Positions 1 to 5,461 of a DNA stretch of 8,202 nt are shown one piece after another (the first letter of the stretch is position 1; every line of letters starts with the position of its first letter). The DNA is from Candidatus Melainabacteria bacterium (GTDB lineage: Bacteria > Cyanobacteriota > Vampirovibrionia > Vampirovibrionales > JAJTHC01), in assembly GCA_026389055.1 (NCBI GenBank), contig JAPLIO010000017.1, positions 1-8,202 on the forward strand. Direction: 5' to 3'. The translations under genes and the position numbers were made by a program. The notes beneath the pieces were generated by a model. It had not been told where the DNA came from. It ran no database searches and worked only from the letters and a program-made list of their open reading frames with translations.

Positions 1-2
1 AA

Positions 3-827
3 AAGAAATCGGCTACCAAAAAACCGCTCAAAAAAGCATCCGCCCCGCATAACGCCCCGCTGAAAAAGGCAAAATCCAGCACGAAAGCCACACCAGTCGT
101 CAACTGGAAAGAAATTGACTTACCCTTAACCGTCCAACAAGCCACGTTCATCACCTCATCGCCATCACTGGAACAATGCCCCCCTGCTGAACCCTTCAAA
201 CCCGAAATAGTCATGGTCGGACGGTCTAACGTAGGGAAATCATCATGGATTAACGCCATGTTTCAACGCAAGGGCATCGCTAAAACCTCAAACACACCGG
301 GCAAAACTCGGTTGATTAACTATTATGATGTTAAAACCAGTCAGCCCAAAAAAGCCTTTGTCCCTGATGTTCCTTTCCCTGATGGCAAAGCCAGCTTGAA
401 AATACCAGCATCGTGGTTTTTTGTGGATTTACCCGGATATGGGTATGCCAAAGTAGCCAAAACCATGCTGGCGGAATGGAGTAAACAGTTGGAACGCTAC
501 ATTCGTGAACGGGAAAGCATTAGTTTGATTATTCAGCTAATAGACGCTCGCCACGGGATGTTACCGCCTGACGCTGAGATGCTGGGGTATTTAATTGAGC
601 AAGGCTTACCCTTTCAAATTGTGCTAACCAAGGCAGATAAATGCACCAATAAAGAGCTTCAAGCTTCTATTAATAAGGTGAAATTGGTTTTGAAAGAATT
701 TGGCATTGAAGGGGTTACGCCCATTCAATTTTCCGCTGAAACCGCCAAGGGTAAACGGGAATGTTGGCAACAACTGCTAGAAGTGGTTCAGCTAGAATTG
801 GCAGATATGCCCGAAGATAAATCTTAA
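3..827 (+). CDS. engB: Ribosome biogenesis GTPase EngB/YsxC (YihA), 5'-partial, with basic N-terminal extension
   Basis: A TRAFAC-class GTP-binding protein; family members act in assembly of the large ribosomal subunit in the cytoplasm. The frame is open from the left edge and has no ATG, GTG or TTG codon before the ATG at 213. That ATG lies right at the P-loop, after the family's conserved lead-in (ATFITSSPSLEQCPP, about 144-188), so the true start is left of the window. Counting from the ATG at 213, G1 is GRSNVGKSS (residues 3-11), G2 lies in TSNTPGKT (25-32), G3 is DLPGYGYAK (72-80), G4 is TKADK (139-143) and G5 is SAET (174-177). Two oddities are seen: the first about 30 visible residues are Lys/Ala/Ser/Pro-rich, and about 25 residues are inserted between G2 and G3 (roughly 40-68), where the usual link is short. 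The C-terminus is complete. The family call is secure; the role of the extension is unknown. Confidence 0.93.
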   Translation, partial: KKSATKKPLKKASAPHNAPLKKAKSSTKATPVVNWKEIDLPLTVQQATFITSSPSLEQCPPAEPFKPEIVMVGRSNVGKSSWINAMFQRKGIAKTSNTPGKTRLINYYDVKTSQPKKAFVPDVPFPDGKASLKIPASWFFVDLPGYGYAKVAKTMLAEWSKQLERYIRERESISLIIQLIDARHGMLPPDAEMLGYLIEQGLPFQIVLTKADKCTNKELQASINKVKLVLKEFGIEGVTPIQFSAETAKGKRECWQQLLEVVQLELADMPEDKS

Positions 828-887
828 CTCTTCAGGAATGTTTAAATAGCTTGTTTTTTCGTAAAAAAACCGTTATTGTAGTAAGAA

Positions 888-927
888 CCTAAAGTAGTTG
901 TTTTTAAATACAAACAACTACTTTAGG
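888..927. repeat. Perfect 16-bp inverted repeat with 8-base loop
   Basis: Arms 888-903 (CCTAAAGTAGTTGTTT) and 912-927 pair perfectly around an 8-base AT loop. No T-run follows on either strand, so it is not a typical intrinsic terminator. It sits between engB and the His-rich gene, ending 41 bases before that gene's ATG. It may be an mRNA hairpin that ends or processes the engB transcript, or an operator-like dyad. A weaker A/T palindrome (GTTTTTT / AAAAAAC) lies at 853-870. Confidence 0.6.
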
Positions 928-968
928 GTGAAATCCGTTAGAGTTTTAAAATAGGAATCTTTTTTATT

Positions 969-1232
969 ATGCGTATTAACCATTTATTAGCTGCTGTATT
1001 TACCTTGGCGTTAGTATTTGCACCTGTTTCCGCTTTTGCTACAGAACACCATGATGCCCACGCTAAAGCCGAACACCATGATGCCCACGCCAAAGCCGAA
1101 CATCATGATGCCCACGCCAAAGCTGAACACCATGATGCCCACGCTAAAGCCGAACACCATGATGCCCACGCTAAAGCCGAACACCATGATGCCCACGCTA
1201 AAGCTGAACACCATGAAGCATCTCATAAATAA
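969..1232 (+). CDS. Exported histidine-rich tandem-repeat protein (EHHDAHAKA x6)
   Basis: An 87-residue protein. Residues 1-24 form a Sec signal peptide: basic N-terminus (MRINH), hydrophobic core LLAAVFTLALVFAPV, and an AFA cleavage site after residue 24. The mature part is almost entirely the nonapeptide EHHDAHAKA repeated six times (residues 26-79), followed by a degenerate seventh copy, EHHEASHK (80-87). It contains 21 His in about 63 residues. Such density suggests periplasmic or surface binding of divalent metals (Ni, Zn, Cu, Co) or pH buffering; this is inference, as no named family is recognised. A modest ribosome binding site (AGGAA, 953-957) lies 11 bases upstream of the ATG. The 27-base units keep all three forward frames and an antisense frame open; only this frame has a signal peptide and a plausible product. 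A terminator follows at 1254. Confidence 0.82.
   Translation: MRINHLLAAVFTLALVFAPVSAFATEHHDAHAKAEHHDAHAKAEHHDAHAKAEHHDAHAKAEHHDAHAKAEHHDAHAKAEHHEASHK
1044..1205 (+). repeat. Six tandem 27-bp coding repeats
   Basis: The units start at 1044, 1071, 1098, 1125, 1152 and 1179. Units 1, 4 and 5 are identical, units 2 and 6 each differ at one base, and unit 3 differs at three. Every difference is synonymous (CAC/CAT, GCT/GCC, GCC/GCT). A partial, diverged seventh unit follows at 1206-1229. The array encodes EHHDAHAKA. Confidence 0.95.
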
Positions 1233-1253
1233 GTAGTTCTGGTTAATTAGACT

Positions 1254-1307
1254 GTTAAAGGCTGAGGTGATCGTTCTTAACGAAAACGTCAGTCTTTAAC
1301 TTGTTTT
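1254..1307 (+). terminator. Intrinsic terminator after the His-rich gene
   Basis: Arms 1254-1265 (GTTAAAGGCTGA) and 1289-1300 (TCAGTCTTTAAC) pair over 12 positions with one G-T wobble. They enclose an inner hairpin TCGTT-CTT-AACGA (1271-1283). The T-rich run TTGTTTT (1301-1307) follows directly, 22 bases after the stop codon. Confidence 0.6.
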
Positions 1308-1390
1308 CAGGTTGTAACAATTTTCGCTTCATAATCTATTGTAAAAAAACTTTTTGCCGAAGCTTCTTAAAAGAAGGAGTTTGGATTTTG

Positions 1391-1537
1391 ATGGGAAATC
1401 GTTTTTTTTGTTCACCCTACATTTCAATGGTGGCGTTAGTGGTTATTGTGGCTCAAATGCCTGTATTCGTAAAAAGCCAACTGCCACCTAATAAGTTAGG
1501 GCGTTACCGAAGTATGGGTATTGAACGTCCTTACTAA
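1391..1537 (+). CDS. Small hypothetical exported or membrane peptide (48 aa)
   Basis: The ATG at 1391 follows a strong ribosome binding site, AAGGAG (1374-1379), at an 11-base spacing. An in-frame TTG just before it (1388) is a less likely start, and the longer open frame from 1301 has no such site. The product starts MGNRFFCSPYIS, then has a hydrophobic run (MVALVVIVAQMPVFV) resembling a signal peptide or single membrane segment, and ends with a short polar tail. Its hydrophobic core resembles the signal peptide of the Gln-rich protein 200 bases downstream (shared VAQxP pattern and identical DNA GTGGCTCAA), so it may be a duplicated, decayed copy of that gene's 5' end. A small hairpin, CTTCTT (1363-1368) with AAGAAG (1371-1376), overlaps the ribosome binding site and could limit translation. 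No family recognised; it may not be functional. Confidence 0.42.
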   Translation: MGNRFFCSPYISMVALVVIVAQMPVFVKSQLPPNKLGRYRSMGIERPY

Positions 1538-1617
1538 GGAAGTGAAATACAAAAATCGTGTTACTTGGTTATTGTTTATCTGTTTATGTTGTGTGTTAAA
1601 TGAAAAGGAATCCGTTT

Positions 1618-2055
1618 ATGATGAATTTCAATCGTCTTACCCAATGTGTGTTAGCTGTAGTTGCCGTTATGATGGTGGCTCAAGTACCTGCAATGGCAGA
1701 AGGTGGGGCTAATCAGCAACAGTGGCAAGCCCAACGCCAGCAGATGCAGCAACAGCATCAGCAACAAAAACAACAGTGGGAACAGAAAAAAGGCGAAATG
1801 CAGGCTCAAAGAGAGCAGTGGCAAGCCAAAAAAGGCGAAATGCAGGCTCAAAGAGATCAGTGGCAAGCTAAAAAAGGTGAAATGAAGGCTCAGCATGAGC
1901 AGATGCAGCAACAGCGTCAAGCACAACTGCAGGAACGCCAAACGCAGATGCAGGGTAAATACCAAGAACGTCAAGCTAAGATGCAGGAAATGCAAACTAA
2001 AATGCAACAACGTCAAGGCCAATTACAGCAACGGGCAGCCAATAAACCTCAATAA
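1618..2055 (+). CDS. Exported glutamine-rich coiled-coil repeat protein
   Basis: A 145-residue protein. An in-frame ATG at 1600 exists, but the ribosome binding site AAGGAA (1605-1610) lies inside that longer frame and 7 bases before the ATG at 1618, so 1618 (or the adjacent ATG at 1621) is preferred. The N-terminus is a Sec signal peptide (MMNFNRLTQC, then VLAVVAVMMVAQVP) with probable cleavage at AMA before EGG. The mature part is dominated by Gln with Lys, Glu, Arg, Ala and Met, and has no Cys or Pro until the last few residues (NKPQ). It contains three 14-residue repeats of the form QWxxKKGEMxAQxx (1774-1899), followed by shorter QERQxxMQ-like units. Such composition predicts a long periplasmic alpha-helix or coiled coil. 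No LTXXQ motif of the Spy/CpxP family is seen and no family is recognised. A strong terminator follows. Confidence 0.8.
   Translation: MMNFNRLTQCVLAVVAVMMVAQVPAMAEGGANQQQWQAQRQQMQQQHQQQKQQWEQKKGEMQAQREQWQAKKGEMQAQRDQWQAKKGEMKAQHEQMQQQRQAQLQERQTQMQGKYQERQAKMQEMQTKMQQRQGQLQQRAANKPQ
1774..1899 (+). repeat. Three tandem 42-bp coding repeats
   Basis: Units 1774-1815, 1816-1857 and 1858-1899 each begin CAGTGG and encode QWxxKKGEM followed by K/Q-A-Q. Fourteen residues equal two heptads, in keeping with a coiled coil. The first two units are the most alike; the third has diverged at its end. A looser Gln/Met-rich version precedes the array. Confidence 0.85.
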
Positions 2056-2085
2056 CGATTGACCGTTGATGCTATTTTGAATTTT

Positions 2086-2122
2086 AAGCGGAAGACACAC
2101 CACGTCTTTCGCTTCTTTTTTT
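2086..2122 (+). terminator. Intrinsic terminator after the Gln-rich gene
   Basis: An 11-base stem, AAGCGGAAGAC (2086-2096) with GTCTTTCGCTT (2104-2114), has one G-T wobble and a 7-base loop. It is followed by CTTTTTTT. It sits 30 bases after the stop codon. Confidence 0.85.
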
Positions 2123-2222
2123 GACTCTTCAAAAGAGAAGCCATTTAAAGAGTAGGCAAAACCGTTTACATTTAAGTCTTTGCAAGAGAGTTTGTTTCTG
2201 TTACCCTGAAACAGTAAAAGCT

Positions 2223-2270
2223 CTGTTGTGAAAAAGCCTGATGCGAAAAGCTTTTTCCTTTATCACACAG
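2223..2270 (+). other. Hairpin in the leader region of the aldolase gene
   Basis: GAAAAAGC (2230-2237) and GCTTTTTC (2250-2257) form an 8-bp stem. CTGTTGTG and CACACAG can extend it outward with bulges. It lies about 110 bases before the preferred aldolase start. No known riboswitch is recognised, and it could be incidental in AT-rich DNA. Confidence 0.25.
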
Positions 2271-2365
2271 TGAAATTATTTGAATTATCTTGTATTGGTT
2301 AGGCTGTTTTTAGATGGCTGAATCGGATTTTGGTCTGTATTTGGCACTTAATGAAAAACGGTTAA

Positions 2366-2371
2366 AAGGAG
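2366..2371 (+). promoter_or_regulatory. Strong ribosome binding site deciding a TTG start for the aldolase
   Basis: AAGGAG lies 8 bases before the in-frame TTG at 2380, which is ideal spacing. The upstream ATG at 2314 comes directly after an in-frame TAG and has no recognisable ribosome binding site. Confidence 0.6.
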
Positions 2372-2379
2372 ACACTATT

Positions 2380-3270
2380 TTGGCACATTTAAGATTAGAT
2401 GATATGACCCTTTCTTCGGGGAAAAAAGCAAGACTAACCCGTTTAATGTATCAAAACGGCCCTGGTAATGGCAAATTGATGATTTTACCTATTGACCAAG
2501 GCTTAGAACATGGGCCGATTGATTTCTTTGGCAACCCTGCTTGTGGCAACCCAGATTTCCAATTTCAATTAGCGGCTGCTGGCAACTATTCGGGTATTGC
2601 GTTGCACTATGGTTTGGCTCAAAAATATTTCCACCAGTATGCTGGTAAAGTGCCTTTGGTATTAAAATTAAACGGAAAAACTTGTATTCCGCCTGATGCT
2701 AATGCGTTTTCACCACTAACTTCTACCGTAGAAGATGCCGTGCGTTTAGGGGCAGATGCCGTTGGTTATACCTTGTTTGTTGGTACGCCTGAACAAGACC
2801 GTGATATTCGTCAGTTCATGGAAGTACGCCAAGAAGCCGAACGTTTCGGGATGCCTGTCATTGTATGGGCTTACCCTCGGGGTTCTTATGTGGATAAAGT
2901 GGGTGGCAAAAACAGCTTGTATGCCATTGATTACGCCGCAAGAGTAGCCGCTGAATTAGGGGCAGATGTGGTAAAAGTGAATTTCCCTGAAGTGGGTGCG
3001 GATAAGCAAGCGACTTCTCCTGAACCTTACAAATCGTTAACGGATTCTGAACAAGAAGCTGCAACACGGGTTGTAAAATCTGCTGGTAAAACGTTGGTTA
3101 TTTTCTCTGGCGGTAGTAAAGTTACCGAAGAAAAATTGTATAAAAACGTTGAATTAGGCATGAACGCTGGAGCAGTAGGCTTAATTTTCGGAAGAAATAT
3201 GTGGCAACGCCCTATGGAAGAAGCAACTCGCATTTCCTTGGCAACGCAAGAAATTTTGAAAAAGTACTAA
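2380..3270 (+). CDS. fbaB: Fructose-bisphosphate aldolase class I, DhnA/FbaB family
   Basis: A cytoplasmic aldolase predicted to cleave fructose 1,6-bisphosphate to dihydroxyacetone phosphate and glyceraldehyde 3-phosphate (and the reverse) through a Schiff base, without metal. The TTG start at 2380 gives 296 residues and is chosen for its ribosome binding site; the ATG at 2314 would add 22 residues. In the 296-residue numbering, PIDQGLEHGP has the family's conserved Asp at 39, VLKLNGKT follows near 95-102, WAYPRG holds the probable catalytic Tyr (165), and ADVVKVNFPE holds the probable Schiff-base Lys (199). The phosphate-binding motifs SGG (243-245) and GLIFGRN (267-273) close the TIM barrel. 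Length and motif order fit the DhnA family. GAPDH, the next enzyme in the pathway, follows after a terminator, so the two are co-oriented but probably at least partly separate transcripts. Related DhnA enzymes include aldolases for other sugars, but the glycolytic neighbour supports this assignment. Confidence 0.9.
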   Translation: MAHLRLDDMTLSSGKKARLTRLMYQNGPGNGKLMILPIDQGLEHGPIDFFGNPACGNPDFQFQLAAAGNYSGIALHYGLAQKYFHQYAGKVPLVLKLNGKTCIPPDANAFSPLTSTVEDAVRLGADAVGYTLFVGTPEQDRDIRQFMEVRQEAERFGMPVIVWAYPRGSYVDKVGGKNSLYAIDYAARVAAELGADVVKVNFPEVGADKQATSPEPYKSLTDSEQEAATRVVKSAGKTLVIFSGGSKVTEEKLYKNVELGMNAGAVGLIFGRNMWQRPMEEATRISLATQEILKKY

Positions 3271-3278
3271 TTTTGCAG

Positions 3279-3314
3279 GGTGTTGGTTCTTAAAAGAATC
3301 AACACCTTGTTTTT
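3279..3314 (+). terminator. Intrinsic terminator between aldolase and GAPDH genes
   Basis: GGTGTTGGTTCTT (3279-3291) pairs with AAGAATCAACACC (3294-3306), with one G-T wobble and a tight AT loop. TTGTTTTT follows. It starts 9 bases after the aldolase stop. A TATTAT at 3327-3332 could be a -10 box for GAPDH, but no well-spaced -35 is visible. Confidence 0.8.
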
Positions 3315-3356
3315 ATCCCTTCCCTTTATTATGACCCTTAAAAGGAAACTGAACTC

Positions 3357-4388
3357 ATGGCTAAAATTAAAGTTGGTATTAACGGCTTCGGTCGGATTGG
3401 TCGGATGACTTATCGGGCTATTTTGTTGAACCCTAATGTAGATGTAGAAGTGGTTGCCATCAACGATTTAACATCGCCTGATATGCTAGCCCACTTGTTG
3501 AAATATGATTCCGTTCACCGCACCTTAGATGCTGAAGTATCTTATGGCGAAGGTAGCTTAATTGTTAACGGGCAAACCATTAAAGTATTATCCGAAAGAG
3601 ACCCTGCTAACTTGGGTTGGGGTGCTTTAGGCGTTGATATCGTTTTGGAATGTACAGGGTTGTTTACCAACGCTGCCAAAGCCAAAGCCCACCTTCAAGC
3701 GGGTGCTAAAAAAGTAATTATTTCCGCTCCAGCAACCGATGAAGACATCACGCTAGCCATTGGTATCAACACTGATAGCTATAACCCTGATTCGCATAAC
3801 ATCATTTCTAACGCTAGTTGCACCACCAACTGCTTAGCCCCAATAGCCAAAGTATTACACGAGGCGTTTGGTATTGAGCATGGCTTGATGAATACCATTC
3901 ATAGCTACACGGGCGACCAACGTTTAATTGACGCCCCTCATTCGGATTTCCGTCGGGCTCGTTCGGCTCCTTTATCGATGGTGCCTAGTTCAACAGGTGC
4001 GGCAAAAGCCATTGGCTTGGTATTGCCTGAATTGAAGGGCAAATTGCATGGCTTGTCTGTTCGGGTACCAACCCCTGATGTTTCTTTGGTAGATTTAACC
4101 TTCGTTTCCAAAAAACCTGTAACTGTTGAAGCTATCAATGCTGCTATGAGAGCCGCTGCTGACGGTGCGTTGAAAGGTGTATTGGAATATAACGATAAAC
4201 AGTTGGTTAGCTCTGATTTTGTGGGTAATGCCCATAGTTCCATTTACGACCCGACGATGACCTGCATTATGGGCGATAATTTGGTGAAAGTTGCTGCTTG
4301 GTATGATAATGAATGGGGTTATTCCAACCGCTTGGCGGAATTAACCCAATTTGTTGCTTCTAAATTGCCAGTGGCTTGTGCTGTTTAG
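3357..4388 (+). CDS. gap: Type I glyceraldehyde-3-phosphate dehydrogenase
   Basis: Catalyses the reversible phosphorylating oxidation of glyceraldehyde 3-phosphate to 1,3-bisphosphoglycerate with NAD(P) in the cytoplasm, probably as a tetramer. The protein is 343 residues, a normal full length. The Rossmann motif GINGFGRIGR is at 7-16, the coenzyme-selecting Asp lies in AIND (34-37), the active site SNASCTTNC gives catalytic Cys155, and His182 lies in IHSYTGDQ. The C-terminal WYDNEWGYSNR (315-325) is present. The Asp after the second beta strand points to NAD use. The S-loop reads IDAPHSD: Ala occupies the site that is usually Leu in NAD-specific enzymes while the next Pro is kept, so dual coenzyme use is possible. 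AAAGGAA (3341-3347) lies 9 bases before the ATG. Terminators flank the gene on both sides, so it is probably transcribed alone or by read-through from the aldolase gene. Confidence 0.97.
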   Translation: MAKIKVGINGFGRIGRMTYRAILLNPNVDVEVVAINDLTSPDMLAHLLKYDSVHRTLDAEVSYGEGSLIVNGQTIKVLSERDPANLGWGALGVDIVLECTGLFTNAAKAKAHLQAGAKKVIISAPATDEDITLAIGINTDSYNPDSHNIISNASCTTNCLAPIAKVLHEAFGIEHGLMNTIHSYTGDQRLIDAPHSDFRRARSAPLSMVPSSTGAAKAIGLVLPELKGKLHGLSVRVPTPDVSLVDLTFVSKKPVTVEAINAAMRAAADGALKGVLEYNDKQLVSSDFVGNAHSSIYDPTMTCIMGDNLVKVAAWYDNEWGYSNRLAELTQFVASKLPVACAV

Positions 4389-4422
4389 CTTGAGAGTAAC
4401 CTAGCCTAGTTTAACTATTTTG

Positions 4423-4471
4423 AACGAGTGCTTCTTTTGCGTTTTTAACGTGGTGGAAGCACTCGTTTTTT
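4423..4471 (+). terminator. Intrinsic terminator after GAPDH
   Basis: AACGAGTGCTTC (4423-4434) pairs perfectly with GAAGCACTCGTT (4456-4467). The 21-base loop contains a small inner stem, CGTT/AACG. The stem runs into a T6 tract (4466-4471). Confidence 0.85.
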
Positions 4472-4518
4472 GATGTAGCCCGATTAAAAGATTAAAAATA
4501 GCGTAAACTCTTGGTTCT

Positions 4519-4590
4519 GGACGACACACAGGTCGTCGCCTACGAAGGGGAAATTAGCAGATTACTGTAGGGGCGAACCCTTGTGGTCGC
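4519..4590. repeat. REP/BIME-like element, copy 1
   Basis: Two hairpins face each other around a 23-base spacer. The left is GACGAC-ACACAG-GTCGTC followed by CTAC (4540-4543). The right is GTAG (4567-4570) followed by GCGAACC-CTTGT-GGTCGC, with one bulged A. The GTAG foot before a hairpin, paired with an inverted CTAC unit, is the hallmark layout of REP sequences and BIMEs mobilised by RAYT (TnpA-REP) transposases. A related copy lies at 5462-5535. No transposase gene is in the window. Confidence 0.6.
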
Positions 4591-4680
4591 TTGTTTTGGG
4601 TGCGGAATAAGGAATAAGGGTCATCCTTTGTGCAAACCCAATCTTTTTTCTTTTGCTCTGCAACACCTAGGCTACCTCAC

Positions 4681-4707
4681 TTCATTCTTAGTAAAGTGTG
4701 GTAGAAT
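4681..4707 (+). promoter_or_regulatory. Possible promoter for the Skp-like gene
   Basis: TAGAAT (4702-4707) is a fair -10 box with a TGTGG extension upstream. The -35 candidate TTCATT (4681-4686) is weak and its 15-base spacing is short. The preceding gene ends in a strong terminator, so a promoter is expected in this stretch. Confidence 0.3.
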
Positions 4708-4741
4708 ATAAAATGTATTTTAAAATAAAAAACGATTTACT

Positions 4742-4780
4742 ATGATGTTATTACTTGATGAAGAAAGGGTTGAAGCCTGA
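4742..4780 (+). other. Twelve-codon leader ORF overlapping the Skp-like start
   Basis: ATGATG starts a 12-codon frame encoding MMLLLDEERVEA. Its TGA shares a base with the ATG of the chaperone gene (TGATG at 4778-4782). The ribosome binding site of the chaperone (AAAGGG, 4764-4769) lies inside it. No ribosome binding site is seen for the leader itself, so translation is uncertain; if translated, it would couple to the gene downstream. Confidence 0.2.
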
Positions 4781-5307
4781 TGCTTTTACAATCTATCACA
4801 AAAAAAGTAGCCCCTGCAGTGTTGGGTTTAGGCTTGCTGGTGGCAACAACAGTGGCCTCTGCTTCTGCCTTTGCTGCTGATACTGTAGGCTTTGTTGATT
4901 TCTCAAAATTACTAGGAGGCTATGAGCAGTTTCAATCCTTCCAAGCCGATTCTAAAGTAAAAGAAGCCGAAATTAACAAAATGAAAGCAGACTTTGTTAA
5001 ACAGCTAGAAGATGGTCGTAAAACAGCTGCTAGCAACCCTATTCAGGCTGAAAATTTAGAAAAGCAGTTAGCTGAAAAGTTTAGAGTAAAAGTAACTGAA
5101 TACCAAACATGGCTAAATAACAAAAACAAAGAAATTGATAACCGTGTTAATTCCACGATTAAAGCCGTTGCTACAAAGCAAGGGGTTTCTGTTGTTTTGG
5201 ATAAAGACCAAGTATTAGTGGGTGGTGTGGATTTAACCAATGAGGTTATTTCTTCTTTAAATAAGCCAGCTACGGCAATGCCTGCGGTTTCCCAATCACA
5301 GAAATAG
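4780..5307 (+). CDS. Periplasmic chaperone of the Skp/OmpH family
   Basis: Family members are periplasmic trimeric holdases that keep outer-membrane proteins soluble on the way to the BAM complex. The 175-residue protein has a Sec signal peptide (about 1-32; hydrophobic VLGLGLLVATTVASA, cleavage near AFA before AD). The first beta strand, TVGFVDFSKLL (35-45), follows. A charged helical coiled-coil arm spans about 50-125, and the C-terminal strand pair VSVVLDKDQVLVGGVDLTNEVISSLN (about 136-161) is the diagnostic OmpH end. A short Ala/Ser/Gln tail closes it. AAAGGG (4764-4769) lies 10 bases before the ATG. Unlike many Gram-negatives, no bamA or lpxD gene is adjacent: the gene stands alone between GAPDH and an unknown membrane protein, bracketed by two REP-like elements. 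The family call is firm; the exact client role is inferred. Confidence 0.88.
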   Translation: MLLQSITKKVAPAVLGLGLLVATTVASASAFAADTVGFVDFSKLLGGYEQFQSFQADSKVKEAEINKMKADFVKQLEDGRKTAASNPIQAENLEKQLAEKFRVKVTEYQTWLNNKNKEIDNRVNSTIKAVATKQGVSVVLDKDQVLVGGVDLTNEVISSLNKPATAMPAVSQSQK

Positions 5308-5319
5308 CCTTAAAATAAA

Positions 5320-5370
5320 CGAAAACACAAAGAGCCAAGTATTAAATGACTTTGCTTTTTGTGTTTTTCG
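5320..5370 (+). terminator. Long terminator-like hairpin after the Skp-like gene
   Basis: The arm 5320-5340 (begins CGAAAACACAAAG, ends CCAAGT) pairs with 5349-5370 (ACTTTGC, then the T-rich TTTTTGTGTTTTTCG). There are about 19 pairs with a few mismatches and a one-base bulge, around an 8-base loop. The T-rich 3' arm and its place 12 bases after the stop fit an intrinsic terminator. Confidence 0.6.
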
Positions 5371-5461
5371 CTTCCAGCTAAAATGCGGAAGGTACATTCT
5401 ACCGTTATTTGTTGGTATTATTACTGGCTAGCCATAATATCATTGTCTCTCCATATCAGGC

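Noticed and set aside
1044..1205. Tandem repeats as a possible CRISPR array
   Set aside because: The units are contiguous 27-bp copies with no unique spacers and encode a peptide repeat.
1011..1236. Open frames antisense to, and in another forward frame of, the His-rich gene
   Set aside because: The repeat unit is 27 bases and lacks stops in several frames, so all stay open automatically. Neither has a proper leader or ribosome binding site.
1651..2022. Long minus-strand frame opposite the Gln-rich gene
   Set aside because: It is a shadow of repetitive CAG/CAA codons read as leucine-rich antisense; the sense strand has the signal peptide, ribosome binding site and terminator.
3938..4243. 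Minus-strand frame of about 100 codons inside GAPDH
   Set aside because: It lies wholly within the conserved GAPDH coding sequence and has no independent support.
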